A DNA stretch of 64,000 bases from Acanthopleuribacter pedis (GCF_017377855.1 NZ_JAFREP010000030.1:1-64000), one strand, 5' to 3'. Counted from the first letter of the stretch, positions 37,235-47,205 are shown. Notes: generated from the sequence alone by a model not told the origin. Program-made: numbers and translations.

Positions 37235-37818
37235 TCCCAGTATTCCTGAAGCTCTTTGACCCGGTTTTCCGTCAGCTTTTTGTGGAGATCGACCACATCT
37301 TTGACAACCCGCTTCAGTTCGTCCTCGCGTGATTGCTGGTCTTTGACCGGCGCCACCTTGTTGTACACATTGGCCATCAGCAACGCCCGTTCACCGGCCT
37401 CATTGATACGGTGCTTCAGGCGACGGCGGTTGATGGAGTACACCCCGTTTTCGCCGGATTGCGCCACCGCCGCTTCGATGTGGTGGTCGTAAGCATAGGT
37501 CAGGTGACGGGCGATTTCGGCGATCAGATTGCTGTCGACTTCCTCGCACGTTTCTTTTTCGTCCAAAAACATCGGGCCTTTGCCCAAGATCAGCCAGTCA
37601 CCCGACACGCCCGTGAAGGCAAGGATCGTGGTCAACGCATCGTACCCCGGCTTGCGGACGCCCGTGTAGTAATCACGCAACGAAGGGTAAGCCATGCCGG
37701 CTTCCCGTGCGAAGTGTTTAATTTTCATTTTTTTTGAATCGATGGCGCGTTTCAGTCGTTCTTTTTGCGATGAATCATCAATTGACAAATAAGCGACGGT
37801 TTCTTCTTGATTGTTCAA
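37231..37818 (-). CDS. XRE/CI-repressor-like helix-turn-helix protein
   Basis: 195 aa. Residues about 18-80 form a HTH domain resembling phage CI-type repressors: ERLKRAIDSKKMKIKHFARE, YPSLRDYYTGVRKPGYDAL and LAFTGVSGDWLILGKGP. The C-terminal half is helical, with a likely coiled coil at the end (REDELKRVVKDVVDLHKKL), and lacks the peptidase motif of LexA/CI proteins. It is isolated, with no phage genes nearby. A CCTATGATAGG palindrome at 37849-37859 and an inverted repeat TAAACGG-N6-CCGTTTA at 37921-37940 lie upstream and could be operators. Its TAG stop is formed by the end of R1 copy E. Confidence 0.75.
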   Translation of the reverse strand: MNNQEETVAYLSIDDSSQKERLKRAIDSKKMKIKHFAREAGMAYPSLRDYYTGVRKPGYDALTTILAFTGVSGDWLILGKGPMFLDEKETCEEVDSNLIAEIARHLTYAYDHHIEAAVAQSGENGVYSINRRRLKHRINEAGERALLMANVYNKVAPVKDQQSREDELKRVVKDVVDLHKKLTENRVKELQEYWD

Positions 37819-38576
37819 GCTGATACCTCATTGATCCTCATCAACAGGCCTATGATAGGGCAAGGTGACCCATTACCCGTGCGCGAGGTCTCCCGAACCT
37901 TGTTGATACGGCAGGTTTTTTAAACGGACGCGGCCGTTTATTTGCGAGAAGGGCGGAAATTTTTTGGCGGTAAAGTTTTATGTGAGTCCCTTATCCTAGC
38001 AAGTCTCCACGTCCCAAGGCAATCGAAGAGGTCGGTTTGCGGTCGATTTTTTATTGGAACCCATTTTCGGTGCTAAGAATGCGGTGGTTTTTGGTGTGTT
38101 GCGGTGGTATTTCCCGGGGTTCGCCTTGGTTATCATTGTGTAGTGCGGTGGCGTTTGTGTTTTACCGGCCCGCGCGGTCGCCACTGGTTTTTTTCTTAGG
38201 CCGTGCCGCGGGCTTTTTTCATTCGGTTTGCCTTTCAAAAAACCTTGCAGGCCATTAACCCCGCTGCTGTGGCATAATGCATAGTACGCACGATCCCCAT
38301 GTCCGCATGACGAATGATGCTCGGTATCTTGGCCGGTCCGCCTCGATCCCGTGGTGTTTTATCCCACATTGCTGGGACGGTTCATGGTTTGCCGCGCCTT
38401 CGCCTCGCAACCAATACCTGTCCGGTTTGCCCGTTCGGTCATTTCAGCCTGTCGTGGGTGGGGTCGGAACCACCGCTAAATTAAGGGTTTGCGGCTTAGA
38501 CCTCGGCACATGGTGATGGTGGTGGATCGGGGTCTCTCCGTTCCTCACTTCCCCCCTGGCAAGATGTTCCGCTGTT
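37819..38576. other. Long intergenic region between divergent regulator and histidine kinase genes
   Basis: 758 bp. No supported gene. Contains CCTATGATAGG (37849-37859) 31 bp from the regulator start and TAAACGG-N6-CCGTTTA (37921-37940), both candidate operator-like palindromes. A T-rich stretch runs from about 38045 to 38230. No RNA gene is recognised. Confidence 0.4.
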
Positions 38577-41500
38577 GTGCCGGTCGGCATGCCTAACTTG
38601 TCTGAATTGAAGCTCATGACGCCTACTCCTACACAAAAAAACGGTCTGACGGTTCCGATTCGGTGCATCTGGATTGATGCCCTGTATCCCGCGTTCTTGT
38701 TGCGTAACTGTGCGGCCTGGTTTGTTTTTTCGCTCGTTTCTATGTTGGCGCTGAATCCGCAGAAATTGATCAGTCAGTACATTCACAAACACTGGAGTTT
38801 GGAAGAGGGGCTAAGTCAGGTCACCGTTCAGGCTATCTTGCAATGCGACGACGGTTATTTATGGCTGGGTACCCAGGAAGGTTTGGTCCGTTTTGACGGT
38901 TGGAACATGCGCGTTTTTGACCGCAACCAAGAGCCCAAGCTTGAAAACGATTTTATTAACGGTTTGTTTCAAAGTGCCCAAGGTGATCTTTGGGTGGGGA
39001 CCCGGCGCGGTGTGGTTCGTTTTCGCGAGAGCCGCTTGGTTTCTTTTAGGGGCGCGGCCCCCCAGCCGCGTGGGAACATTGCCGCTTTTAGTGAGGATGC
39101 CGAGGGTCGGGTATGGCTGGGCGGAGATGATGGATTATGGGTTTTTGAAAACGAGGTCTTTCGTCGGGTTCCCCTACCTTTCGCCAATCGCGCCCGTTTG
39201 CCGGTGACCCAATTGCTGAACGACAGCATGGGACGTCTGTGGATTGCGACCGACCGGGGCTTACTGCGGAAAGAGGCCCGTGCCACCATTCAGGTACCCT
39301 TGCCGGGAACCACCACCGCTTCGCGAATCAACGCCCTCTTTTTGGATGAAGGTGATCGTGTTTGGGTGGGCACCAACGAGGGTTTGTTTGATATTTCCAG
39401 CAAGGGGACCCGTCGCTATACTCGAGAAGAAGGGCTGACCTCGGATCGGATTCTCGCGTTGCAGCGCGACCAAAACGGGGTGTTGTGGGTTGGAACCAGC
39501 GGGGGCCTCAATCGTTTCTTTGAAGATGAACTCTTGCCGGATCAGGAATTTTACCCCTTACGCAACCACCAAATATCCGCGATCCACCATGATCGCGAAA
39601 GCAACTTATGGGTGGGCACCTACAACGACGGCCTTCATCAGTTACGCGACGGTTTGATTACCTGTGTCGGTCGATCCGAGGGGCTGCCCCACGACAGTGT
39701 GCGTGCTTTACTGGAAAACCCCGACGGTTCGATCTGGATGGGGACCGCCGGCGGTTTGGGCCTCTTGCGCGGCAGCCAGGTGGTGCGCCATGCCATTCGG
39801 CCCGCCGACAACGACATCATTGTGCAAACCCTGATGCGCGATGACCGCGACAATTTATGGATTGGTACCCGTTTTTCCGGGGTTTTGCGCTATCACCAGA
39901 ATCGCTACGACGTCATCGATATGGATTTTGGGTTGTCCGACAATTACGTGCGCGCTCTGCTTCAGGACCGCGAGGGACGCATTTGGATCGGCACCGCCGA
40001 GGGCGGCATTGATGTGCTGTTCCGCGATCAGCTCACCAACATGTCCGTGGCGCAAGGCCTGTCCTCACCCTACATCTTGACCCTGTTTCAAGATCGGTTG
40101 GGTGCCGTCTGGGTCGGTACCCGCGGGGGCGGCGTGAACCGCATTTACAAGGGGACCATCGAAACCTTCACCACCGCCGACGGACTTACCGGCGATACCA
40201 TTTACAACTTTTTCGAGGATGTTGAAGGCAAGCTGTGGATCGGGACCGATGAAGGGTTGTCGCTTTACCATCAGGGTGTCTTCCGCGGTATTACCACCGA
40301 ACAAGGCCTGTTTAACCACGTGGTTTATTCGATTACCGAGGATCGCGGCGGGCGTTTCTGGATGACCTGTAACAAAGGGATTTACAGCGTGCGCCGGCAA
40401 GAGTGCGAGGCCGTGATTCAAGGGCGGAAACCGCTGATTCATTGTCGCGTTTACGGCGTGCCCGAGGGCATGCGCAGTCCCGAGTGTAATTTCGGCGGCC
40501 CGTCCTCCGGGATTCAAACCACGGTAGGTGAACTCTGGTTCCCAACCGTCAGTGGCGCCGTCCGCATTGATCCCGCCCAGAAAAAACTCAATTGGGCGTT
40601 GCCGCCCGTGCGGGTTGAGCGCGTGGTTGCCGACAATCGCTTGTTGGACCGCGAGGGCGCCCAGGTTGGCCCGCGTCTCGAGCAGATCGAACTGAGTTAC
40701 ACCGCGCTTAGTTTCTCCGAGCCGGAAAAAGTGTTGTTTCGTACCCGGCTCGAGGGCTTCGATTTGGAATGGAAAGAGCAAGGCTCGCGTCGCTTCGCCA
40801 ACTACACCAACTTGGCACCCGGTGAATATACCTTTCGGGTGGTGGCCTGCAACAATGACGGTTTGTGGAATCTAGACGGTGCCTCGTTCAACTTTGAGGT
40901 AAAACCGAGCTTCACCCAAACCTATACCTTTTACGCGCTGGTGGTGGTGGCTTTGGCATTGGTCGGGTACGGGTTGATTCGGCTGCGCTTACACGGCGCC
41001 GCCCTGCGTGAAGAACGGCTGCATCGTCTCGTTGAGGCGCGAACCTTTGCCCTGAAACAAGCCAATACCGATTTAGTCCAAGCACAGGAGCGTTTGGTGC
41101 AGGCCGCCCACCAGGCGGGGATGGCCGAAATCGCCACCAACGTGTTGCACAACATTGGCAATGCACTGAACAGTGTCAACGTCACCACCAGCCTGATCGG
41201 TGACCAATTACGCACCATGAACATCGGATTCCTGGAGCGTTTGGTTTTGTTGCTCGGGCGTCACAAGGACAACATGGTCAGCTTTTTGGTGGACGATCCG
41301 CGCGGGCGGCATGTGCCCCGCGCACTCGGGAAAATTGCCGAATCTTTGCTGCGCAACAAACAAAAATTACTGGCCGACGTCGCTTCGCTGGAAGAACAGG
41401 TGCTGCGTATTAACAACCTCATCCGTCAGCAACAGGCCCACATCGACAACGTCCATTTTCTCGAAATTGTGCATCTCGGAAACCTGCTCGACGAAGTCTT

Positions 41501-41987
41501 GCACCACGCGGAGGAGCGCATTCAGGTCCAGGATATTCGCCTCGAGGTTTCGTGCGCGCGACTCTCTCCGATCCGCGTTCATAAGTCTAAGTTGGTGCAG
41601 GTGCTGCTGTACCTCATCGACAACGCGATTGAGGCCATGGAAGTGTGCTCCGAGCGCAAGCTCACCATCACGGCCGGTCGAACCGAGGACAAGCGGGTCT
41701 TTATCGAAGTGGTTGATACCGGGGTGGGCATTGATCCCGAGATCATGGATCGCATCTTCTTCCACTCGTTTTCCACCAAACCCGACGTCAACGGTTACGG
41801 TTTGCACTACAGCGCCAACGCCATGATGGAGATGGGCGGTAACATTCGCGCCTTCAGCGACGGGGTTGGCCGCGGCGCGCGGTTCCGCGTCGAATTACCC
41901 TACATCGAAGTTGACGAAGAAACCCTCAACGCCTCAAACGGCATGCGCAGCATTGTCACCGATTTAGGCGCGGACGAAGAACGGTGA
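38577..41987 (+). CDS. Two-component sensor with Reg_prop propellers, Y_Y_Y domain and histidine kinase
   Basis: 1136 aa from GTG 38577; ATG 38589 or 38616 are alternatives, with no strong ribosome site for any. A hydrophobic export segment (about 38-60) is followed by about 14 Reg_prop units with WxGT motifs (DGYLWLGTQEGLVRFDG, GDLWVGTRRGVVRF, NLWIGTRFSGVLRY) forming two beta-propellers, then a Y_Y_Y domain (YTNLAPGEYTFRVVACNNDG). The membrane helix is about 782-803, followed by a coiled coil. The kinase has H858 in ATNVLHNIGNALNSV as likely phospho-acceptor, N-box LIDNAIEAM and G-boxes DTGVGID and NGYGLHYSA. Such proteins sense periplasmic ligands, often glycans. No receiver domain or regulator gene follows. 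Confidence 0.9.
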   Translation: MPVGMPNLSELKLMTPTPTQKNGLTVPIRCIWIDALYPAFLLRNCAAWFVFSLVSMLALNPQKLISQYIHKHWSLEEGLSQVTVQAILQCDDGYLWLGTQEGLVRFDGWNMRVFDRNQEPKLENDFINGLFQSAQGDLWVGTRRGVVRFRESRLVSFRGAAPQPRGNIAAFSEDAEGRVWLGGDDGLWVFENEVFRRVPLPFANRARLPVTQLLNDSMGRLWIATDRGLLRKEARATIQVPLPGTTTASRINALFLDEGDRVWVGTNEGLFDISSKGTRRYTREEGLTSDRILALQRDQNGVLWVGTSGGLNRFFEDELLPDQEFYPLRNHQISAIHHDRESNLWVGTYNDGLHQLRDGLITCVGRSEGLPHDSVRALLENPDGSIWMGTAGGLGLLRGSQVVRHAIRPADNDIIVQTLMRDDRDNLWIGTRFSGVLRYHQNRYDVIDMDFGLSDNYVRALLQDREGRIWIGTAEGGIDVLFRDQLTNMSVAQGLSSPYILTLFQDRLGAVWVGTRGGGVNRIYKGTIETFTTADGLTGDTIYNFFEDVEGKLWIGTDEGLSLYHQGVFRGITTEQGLFNHVVYSITEDRGGRFWMTCNKGIYSVRRQECEAVIQGRKPLIHCRVYGVPEGMRSPECNFGGPSSGIQTTVGELWFPTVSGAVRIDPAQKKLNWALPPVRVERVVADNRLLDREGAQVGPRLEQIELSYTALSFSEPEKVLFRTRLEGFDLEWKEQGSRRFANYTNLAPGEYTFRVVACNNDGLWNLDGASFNFEVKPSFTQTYTFYALVVVALALVGYGLIRLRLHGAALREERLHRLVEARTFALKQANTDLVQAQERLVQAAHQAGMAEIATNVLHNIGNALNSVNVTTSLIGDQLRTMNIGFLERLVLLLGRHKDNMVSFLVDDPRGRHVPRALGKIAESLLRNKQKLLADVASLEEQVLRINNLIRQQQAHIDNVHFLEIVHLGNLLDEVLHHAEERIQVQDIRLEVSCARLSPIRVHKSKLVQVLLYLIDNAIEAMEVCSERKLTITAGRTEDKRVFIEVVDTGVGIDPEIMDRIFFHSFSTKPDVNGYGLHYSANAMMEMGGNIRAFSDGVGRGARFRVELPYIEVDEETLNASNGMRSIVTDLGADEER

Positions 41988-42194
41988 CAGGAGGCGCAAA
42001 CAAGCTTGGTATGGATGAATAGATCCGTTGATCGGCGTGACGGCCTCATCGGGGACGGGAAGTGCAAAAGCCAAACCGGGGATTGGGCGAAGCGGGGACT
42101 CTTGCCGATCCGCATCCTCTAACAATCACAAGAGCCTAAGCAATACCGAATCCCAAGCCAAGCCTCGTGGGAACACACCCCATCCAAAACATCC
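41988..42194. repeat. Short intergenic stretch with a degenerate R3 copy
   Basis: 207 bp. On the minus strand it reads GAGGCTTGGCTTGGGATTCG and then AGAGGATGCGGATC, blocks shared with the R3 copies at 9.8-10.2 kb and 42.7-43.0 kb. No gene. Confidence 0.5.
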
Positions 42195-42524
42195 CTACAG
42201 CCATTCGTCCGAGGCCGGTTTCTCCACGATGCGGTGCTTGTTGGGATTCATCTTGCGATTGACCATACTGTAGACGCGGTTCGGTAAAATCGGGGTACCG
42301 TAAAAAGACAGCACGTAGTGTTCCGCATGCCAATCCCAGGTGAGCCGACCGCGTAACACACGGTCAAAGGCTTGCCCGTAATCGGGTAAGCCGATTTCGC
42401 GGAACCAGGTCACGTGATCGTACTTCTTGTTTTCGGGTGGGATTGGGGTGTTGTGAAACTGTCCCTCATAAAAGGCCCACAAGCCGTCGCCTGGCTGCAC
42501 TGTGGTTTCCTTGGCTTGGTTCAT
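42195..42524 (-). CDS. Hypothetical protein, 109 aa
   Basis: Not recognised. GGAGGT lies five nt before the ATG, which strongly supports translation. The chain is aromatic-rich and soluble (GDGLWAFYEGQFHNTP, HVTWFREIGLPDYGQAFDRV, RLTWDWHAEHYVLSFYGTP), with no membrane helix, signal peptide or metal motif. It stands alone between repeat-rich gaps and points away from the rhomboid gene. The composition is protein-like, not that of a shadow frame. Confidence 0.65.
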   Translation of the reverse strand: MNQAKETTVQPGDGLWAFYEGQFHNTPIPPENKKYDHVTWFREIGLPDYGQAFDRVLRGRLTWDWHAEHYVLSFYGTPILPNRVYSMVNRKMNPNKHRIVEKPASDEWL

Positions 42525-43424
42525 CCATACCTCCGCCTGTATCGCGAAAACCCGGGGTGTCTCGGTGCGGCCGCGTCTCCCGTGGGGGCGGATCAGGTGG
42601 CTTCGGTTCGGTGGTGGCTCAAGGGGCGCGGCTTGGGTTTCGCTTTTGCTGCATTCCGATCATTGTACACCGGCCTGGCTTAGGGTAAAGCCGCTTTCTC
42701 ACAGGAAAATCACGTCTAGGATGGATACGGGTTGGGTGGGGTTTGAGGGGTGTGCCTTGGTTTCCTCATTTTTAGAAAGTCAGGGAGAACAGAGGTTGGC
42801 GGGAAGCGGAGGATCCCGCGTGTGATGGATCGCGAATGCGGATCATGCCCTAGTTTCGATTGTGCGGTGGTGGTGGGATGGATCCATAGTTTTGGCAGGG
42901 GTTTGGCTTGGAACACATTATTTATCAGGAGATTAGGAGAGATAGAGGATGGCGAGGTGCGGTTTTCCCCTCGTGTGATGGATCGCGCATGCGGATAAGG
43001 CCGTAACTTCGATTGTTTGATTTCACTGTGAATGTCGGTCTTTGCATAAAGTATATAAAACTAGGCGTTTGAGCGTGTCTGGTACGGCGTGTTTTTAGAA
43101 AACGAGTGGACCTGATTAAAAAGACCGTGATCCAGGTGGCCCCCTCCATCCGCGGCGCCTCTTTGCATGGGCGAGGAAAACGGTGCCCCGCCGATCCTGT
43201 ATCAATCCTCTTATCCTTGGTCGTGTTCGTGCATGCCGGTTAGGGGCGCAAAGCATATAAAATTAGGTGTTTGAACGTGTCTGTCACCACGCTCGTTAGT
43301 CACCGCGCTCGTTATTAGTAGACCATGATCCTGGTGGACTCGTTCATTTGCGGCGCCTGTTCGCTGGGCCGCGAAAAGCCGCTTCACGCCGATCCTGGGC
43401 GATCCTTCCATCCTTGTCGGCCGG
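42525..43424. repeat. Repeat-rich gene desert with R3 copies and a direct repeat
   Basis: 900 bp without a supported gene. R3-type units at about 42725-42870 (GTGTGATGGATCGCGAATGCGG) and 42930-43020 (GTGTGATGGATCGCGCATGCGG) are about 150 bp apart. A direct repeat follows, 43045-43200 against 43247-43405, sharing ATATAAAA-TAGG-GTTTGA-CGTGTCTG, GACC-TGATCC-GGTGG and GCCGATCCTG, offset about 202 bp. All are degenerate. Confidence 0.65.
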
Positions 43425-44057
43425 CTATTCGTTCCAGAGCCAGTTGTCGTCTTCCGGCGGGGCGCGTTTTTCCGCTGGTGGTGGTTCGGGTTTGGGTTGG
43501 CGTAAGGCAAGGAGCAGGCCGCTGATTGCCCCAAAAAGGTGCCCTTCCCACGAGATGCCGGGCTGACCCGGCAACATGCCCCAGACCGAACCGCCGAAAA
43601 GCAGCGCGGTGATGAGGGCGACGCCGCTGCCCGCGCGGTTGCGTCGCCGCATGCCGTCGAAAAAGAGGAACGCCGAAATACCGTAAATGACGCCGCTTAA
43701 ACCGATGTGGGTCACTTGGCGGGCCAGCAACCAGACCATCGAGCCGGAGAGCAGCCACAGGGCGGCGAAATGTTGGACGCCGCGGCGACCGTGGAAGTGG
43801 AGCAACAGCAGGCCGAGGATCAGGAAGGCGCTGGAGTTGGCCATGAGGTGTTGAAAATCGCCGTGCAGCAAGGGCATGGTGAGCACACCCCGCAAGCCGG
43901 TCAGCGTGCGGGGCACCACACCCCAGTGGGCGAAGCGGGTATCAAACCACAGCTCGCACCACTTAATCGTCCAAATGATCAGAAGGAAACCGCAGACCGC
44001 CAGCAGTTGCAGCGCGAAGCGGGATTCCGCCTGAGCCGCCCGCTCCGGTTGTTGCAT
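43425..44057 (-). CDS. Rhomboid-family intramembrane serine protease
   Basis: 210 aa with about six membrane helices. The catalytic pattern is complete: H70 and N74 in HLMANSSAF, S121 in GLSG (HIGLSGVIYG) and H173 in SWEGHLFGAISG. It cleaves membrane-spanning segments within the inner membrane. The C-terminal tail is Pro/charge rich and cytosolic (PKPEPPPAEKRAPPEDD). The start codon overlaps the stop of the DUF819 transporter gene by one base, so the two are translationally coupled; a functional link is possible but unproven. Confidence 0.92.
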   Translation of the reverse strand: MQQPERAAQAESRFALQLLAVCGFLLIIWTIKWCELWFDTRFAHWGVVPRTLTGLRGVLTMPLLHGDFQHLMANSSAFLILGLLLLHFHGRRGVQHFAALWLLSGSMVWLLARQVTHIGLSGVIYGISAFLFFDGMRRRNRAGSGVALITALLFGGSVWGMLPGQPGISWEGHLFGAISGLLLALRQPKPEPPPAEKRAPPEDDNWLWNE

Positions 44058-45319
44058 TAAAAGCCACCTGCCGCCGCGCGCAGGATCAGGCCGCAGATGT
44101 ACGCGCCGATGGTACCCACGAAGTAACCAAAGACCGCCAGTAAGACGCCGACCGGGGCCAGGGTGGGGTGGAAGGCCGAGGCGACGACCGGGGCCGAGGC
44201 CGCGCCGCCGACGTTGGCCTGACTGCCGACCGCCAGGAAGAATAAGGGGGCGCGAATGATTTTTGCGACCGCGATCAGCAGACCGCCGTGGATACCGATC
44301 CAGATCAAACCGACTAAAAACAGAATGGGCGTTTCGGTCAGCGCCGTGATGTCCATTTTCATGCCGATTGAGGCCACCAAAATGTACAGCATGGCCGAGC
44401 CGATGCGCGAGGCGCCGACGCCTTCCAGCTTGCTGAGTTTGGTGAAGGACAGAGCCATACCGATCGCCGTGGCCGTCATGATTAACCAGAAGAACTTGCT
44501 GGTCAGGCTGATCTTTTCGAAGAAATCGGCATTGTCAGAGGCCGCGATCAGCGGGGTCATCACGTCCGCGACAATGTGCCCGATTGCCGTGCCCGCGAAA
44601 CCGACACCCAGGATGGTCATCAGGTTGGTCAAGTTGGGGATTTGGGCGATACGTGCCTGGTAATCTTCCATTTTGGTCTGGAGTTCCTTGATCGCCGTGT
44701 TGTCTGCCTTGAGCATGCGGTCGTATTTGTCGGGATCGCCCGAGGCAAACAGCAGGCAGGCCATCCAGATATTGGCCACGATCACGTCGACCGCGATCAT
44801 GGCGCTGAAGATACCATCGCCCACGTTGAACATTTCTTTCATCGCGGTTTGGTTGGCGCCGCCGCCGATCCAGCTACCCGCGACCGTGGTCATGCCGCGC
44901 CACACCTCGTTGGGTTCGATGCCGCCCATTGCTTCCGGGCTGAAAAAGCTGACAATCAAAAAGGCGATGGGTCCACCGATGATAATGCCAAAGGTGCCCG
45001 TAAAAAACATGATGATCGCTTTGGGTCCGAGGCCGATGATGCCTTTGATATCAATGCTCAAACAAAGCAGGACCAAACAGCAGGGCAGCAGGTAGCGCGA
45101 TGCCACAAAGTACAACTTGGAAACGTCGCCCGAGATAACGCCCAAGGTACTGAATACGGCAGGGATAAAGTAACAAAGCAGGAGGGCGGGAACCACCCGA
45201 TAGAACTTTTTGAGTGTTGGGTTTTCACTGTGAGACGTGACAAAAATAAATGCCAAGATCGTCATGAGCAAACCCAAGACGACCGCATCATTGGTAATTA
45301 GCGGTGGTGGTTGAACCAT
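44057..45319 (-). CDS. DUF819 family integral membrane protein (putative transporter)
   Basis: 420 aa with about ten to twelve membrane helices. MVQPPPLITNDAVVLGLLMTI, TVAGSWIGGGANQTAMKEMF (about 145-164) and the late VGSQANVGGAASAPVVASAFHPTLAPVG are characteristic of the DUF819/YjcL family, related in fold to sodium-coupled transporters with two inverted repeats. The GGGAN and GGAASAP segments are probably the ion-binding crossings (inference). The substrate is unknown. It is first in a two-gene operon with the rhomboid protease. Confidence 0.85.
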   Translation of the reverse strand: MVQPPPLITNDAVVLGLLMTILAFIFVTSHSENPTLKKFYRVVPALLLCYFIPAVFSTLGVISGDVSKLYFVASRYLLPCCLVLLCLSIDIKGIIGLGPKAIIMFFTGTFGIIIGGPIAFLIVSFFSPEAMGGIEPNEVWRGMTTVAGSWIGGGANQTAMKEMFNVGDGIFSAMIAVDVIVANIWMACLLFASGDPDKYDRMLKADNTAIKELQTKMEDYQARIAQIPNLTNLMTILGVGFAGTAIGHIVADVMTPLIAASDNADFFEKISLTSKFFWLIMTATAIGMALSFTKLSKLEGVGASRIGSAMLYILVASIGMKMDITALTETPILFLVGLIWIGIHGGLLIAVAKIIRAPLFFLAVGSQANVGGAASAPVVASAFHPTLAPVGVLLAVFGYFVGTIGAYICGLILRAAAGGF

Positions 45320-45786
45320 GGCTGGGAGTATCCTTCAAGGTATTGGTAAAAAAAGCGCGCTTCGACCGTTGCCGGCCCCTAGAGCCGCCGGACCAACCCC
45401 GCGTTGGGTTGTCCGTGAAAAACCGAGGCCCGGGTCGCCCGGCGCGGTGGATGCGCGGGATCGGTTGTACCGAATCGGTTGGTTATCGAAGGCGCGACCC
45501 TGATCGGATGAGCCGTTGCCCGGTGGGATGACCGCCGGCGCTGTTTCGAACCTATTCCATTTCATCGCGCATTGCGACCATTCAGCGGCTGTTGGGTCAG
45601 GGGTTGCCGCGGATGGGGGGTTGCGCCGAGCGGGTGCCGTTCGTCAGGGTAATTCATTAAAACCCGGCACCGGCGGCGGGTCAAGCAAGAGCGTCGTTCG
45701 TCGCTTTCGTGTCCTGAGCTTGTGGGCGGCAACTGATCTGGCTATGATGCGGAACAAACAGGAAACGAATGAGATTGAGGTGATCT
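45320..45786. other. Intergenic region between divergent transporter genes
   Basis: 467 bp, G/C-rich. A promoter for the NhaC-type gene is listed separately. No gene, RNA or repeat family member is recognised. Confidence 0.4.
45720..45748 (+). promoter_or_regulatory. Candidate sigma-70 promoter of the NhaC-type gene
   Basis: TTGTGG, exactly 17 bp, TATGAT at 45743-45748; the coding start is 39 nt downstream with GAGG in between. Confidence 0.5.
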
Positions 45787-47205
45787 GTGCCTGAATGGTT
45801 GTCGGTGGTCCCGCCGATTGTGGCGATTGCAGTGGCGGTGTGGAAGCGCGAGGTTATTTTGGCGCTTTGCTCAGGGATTTGGTTGTCCGAATGGTTGATG
45901 GTGTGCCGCGATTTGAACGAAAAAACCGCCGCCGCTTGGGAATGGCTTTTGTCGCCCGGGACCGCCGTGGTTCAAGCCTTGGAGCGTGCCGTTGCCGTGT
46001 TTGAGGGCGGCAACACCCGGGTGTTGTTGTTCTGCCTGCTGGTCGGCGGCCTCATTGAACTGATGCGTGTCTCCGGCGGGGTGAAGGGTTTTGTGGCGAG
46101 TTTGTCCCGTCGCGGTCTTGGTAAAACGCCTCGCCAGGCCGGGATACTCACCATGATGGTCGGCGTGTTGGTTTGGATGGAAACCAGCATGAGTTGTCTG
46201 GCGGCCGGCATGGTGGGCATGCCGCTGTTTGACCGGTTCAAATTGAGTCGCGAGCGCCTGGCCTTCATTTTGGACTCAACCTGTGCACCTATTAGCGTCA
46301 TTATTTTATTCAACGGCTGGGGCGGATACGTGCTCGGTTTAATTAGCGAGGACAGTTACCAGATCGCCAGTCCCGTGAATGTTTTGGTCGGCTCCATCGG
46401 CTTTAACTTCTACGCGCTGCTGATTCTCGGCCTGGTTGCCTTTACCGTGATTTCGGGTCGCACCTTTGGCCCCTTGCGCCGGGCCGAGGCCGAGCTTGCG
46501 GTTCGTGAGGAATCTGCCGAGGCCGTGGCCGACCGCCTCGGTCAGGACGAGATTGCCGTCGGCAAAACCCGTTACATGTTGCTGCCCCTGGCGATCATGG
46601 TTGTGCTCATGATTGTCTTTTTGATTCAAACCGGGTCCGGCTCACGTTCCGTGCTCTGGTCTGTCAGTATTGCGCTGGTGGTGACCGTGGTGTACATGGT
46701 TCGGGACGGTGCTTTTTCCTATCCGCGTGCGCTGGAGCTGGGTTACCAGGGGATGGGGAAGTTGTTGCCCTTGGTGCTGCTGATGCTGTTGGCCTTTACC
46801 ATCGGTAAAAGTTGTCGCGAATTGGGGACCGGTGTTTTTGTGGCCGGCTGGATCGGTACCACCCTGCCTGCCGTCGCCATCGCGCCGCTGTTGTTTCTGG
46901 CGGGTGCTTTGATGTCCTTTACCACCGGCACCTCGTGGGGTACCTTTGCCATTTTGATCCCGGTCGGCATGCCGTTGGCCGCCACCTTCGGCTTACCGCA
47001 CAGTCTTTTCCTCGCCGCGATTCTCGGCGGCGGTGTGTTTGGCGATCACTGCTCGCCGATAAGTGATACCACCCTTGTGGCATCGCTTGCCGCCGGCTGT
47101 GACCTGCTCGATCATGTACGCACCCAGTTACCTTATGCCTTGGTCGCGGGCGGCGGTGCACTGATCCTCTACACCTTGGCCGGTTTGGTGTTGCAGGCCG
47201 GATAA
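45787..47205 (+). CDS. NhaC-family sodium/proton antiporter-like protein
   Basis: 472 aa, GTG start with TTGAGGTGA just upstream. About twelve membrane helices. VWMETSMSCLAAGMVGMPLFDRF, LDSTCAPISVIILFNGWGGYVLG and TTGTSWGTFAILIPVGMPLA, then GGGVFGDHCSPISDTTLVAS, are the conserved blocks of the NhaC superfamily (ion transporter superfamily). Acidic and polar residues in the GDHCSPISDT loop are probable cation ligands. Could exchange sodium for protons or for an organic acid, as related NhaC-like proteins do. Monocistronic. Confidence 0.9.
   Translation: MPEWLSVVPPIVAIAVAVWKREVILALCSGIWLSEWLMVCRDLNEKTAAAWEWLLSPGTAVVQALERAVAVFEGGNTRVLLFCLLVGGLIELMRVSGGVKGFVASLSRRGLGKTPRQAGILTMMVGVLVWMETSMSCLAAGMVGMPLFDRFKLSRERLAFILDSTCAPISVIILFNGWGGYVLGLISEDSYQIASPVNVLVGSIGFNFYALLILGLVAFTVISGRTFGPLRRAEAELAVREESAEAVADRLGQDEIAVGKTRYMLLPLAIMVVLMIVFLIQTGSGSRSVLWSVSIALVVTVVYMVRDGAFSYPRALELGYQGMGKLLPLVLLMLLAFTIGKSCRELGTGVFVAGWIGTTLPAVAIAPLLFLAGALMSFTTGTSWGTFAILIPVGMPLAATFGLPHSLFLAAILGGGVFGDHCSPISDTTLVASLAAGCDLLDHVRTQLPYALVAGGGALILYTLAGLVLQAG

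Noticed and set aside
38272-38280. CATAAT as -10 box for the Reg_prop kinase
   Set aside because: Best -35-like hexamer lies 22 bp away, outside the usual spacing, and the site is 300 bp from the start.
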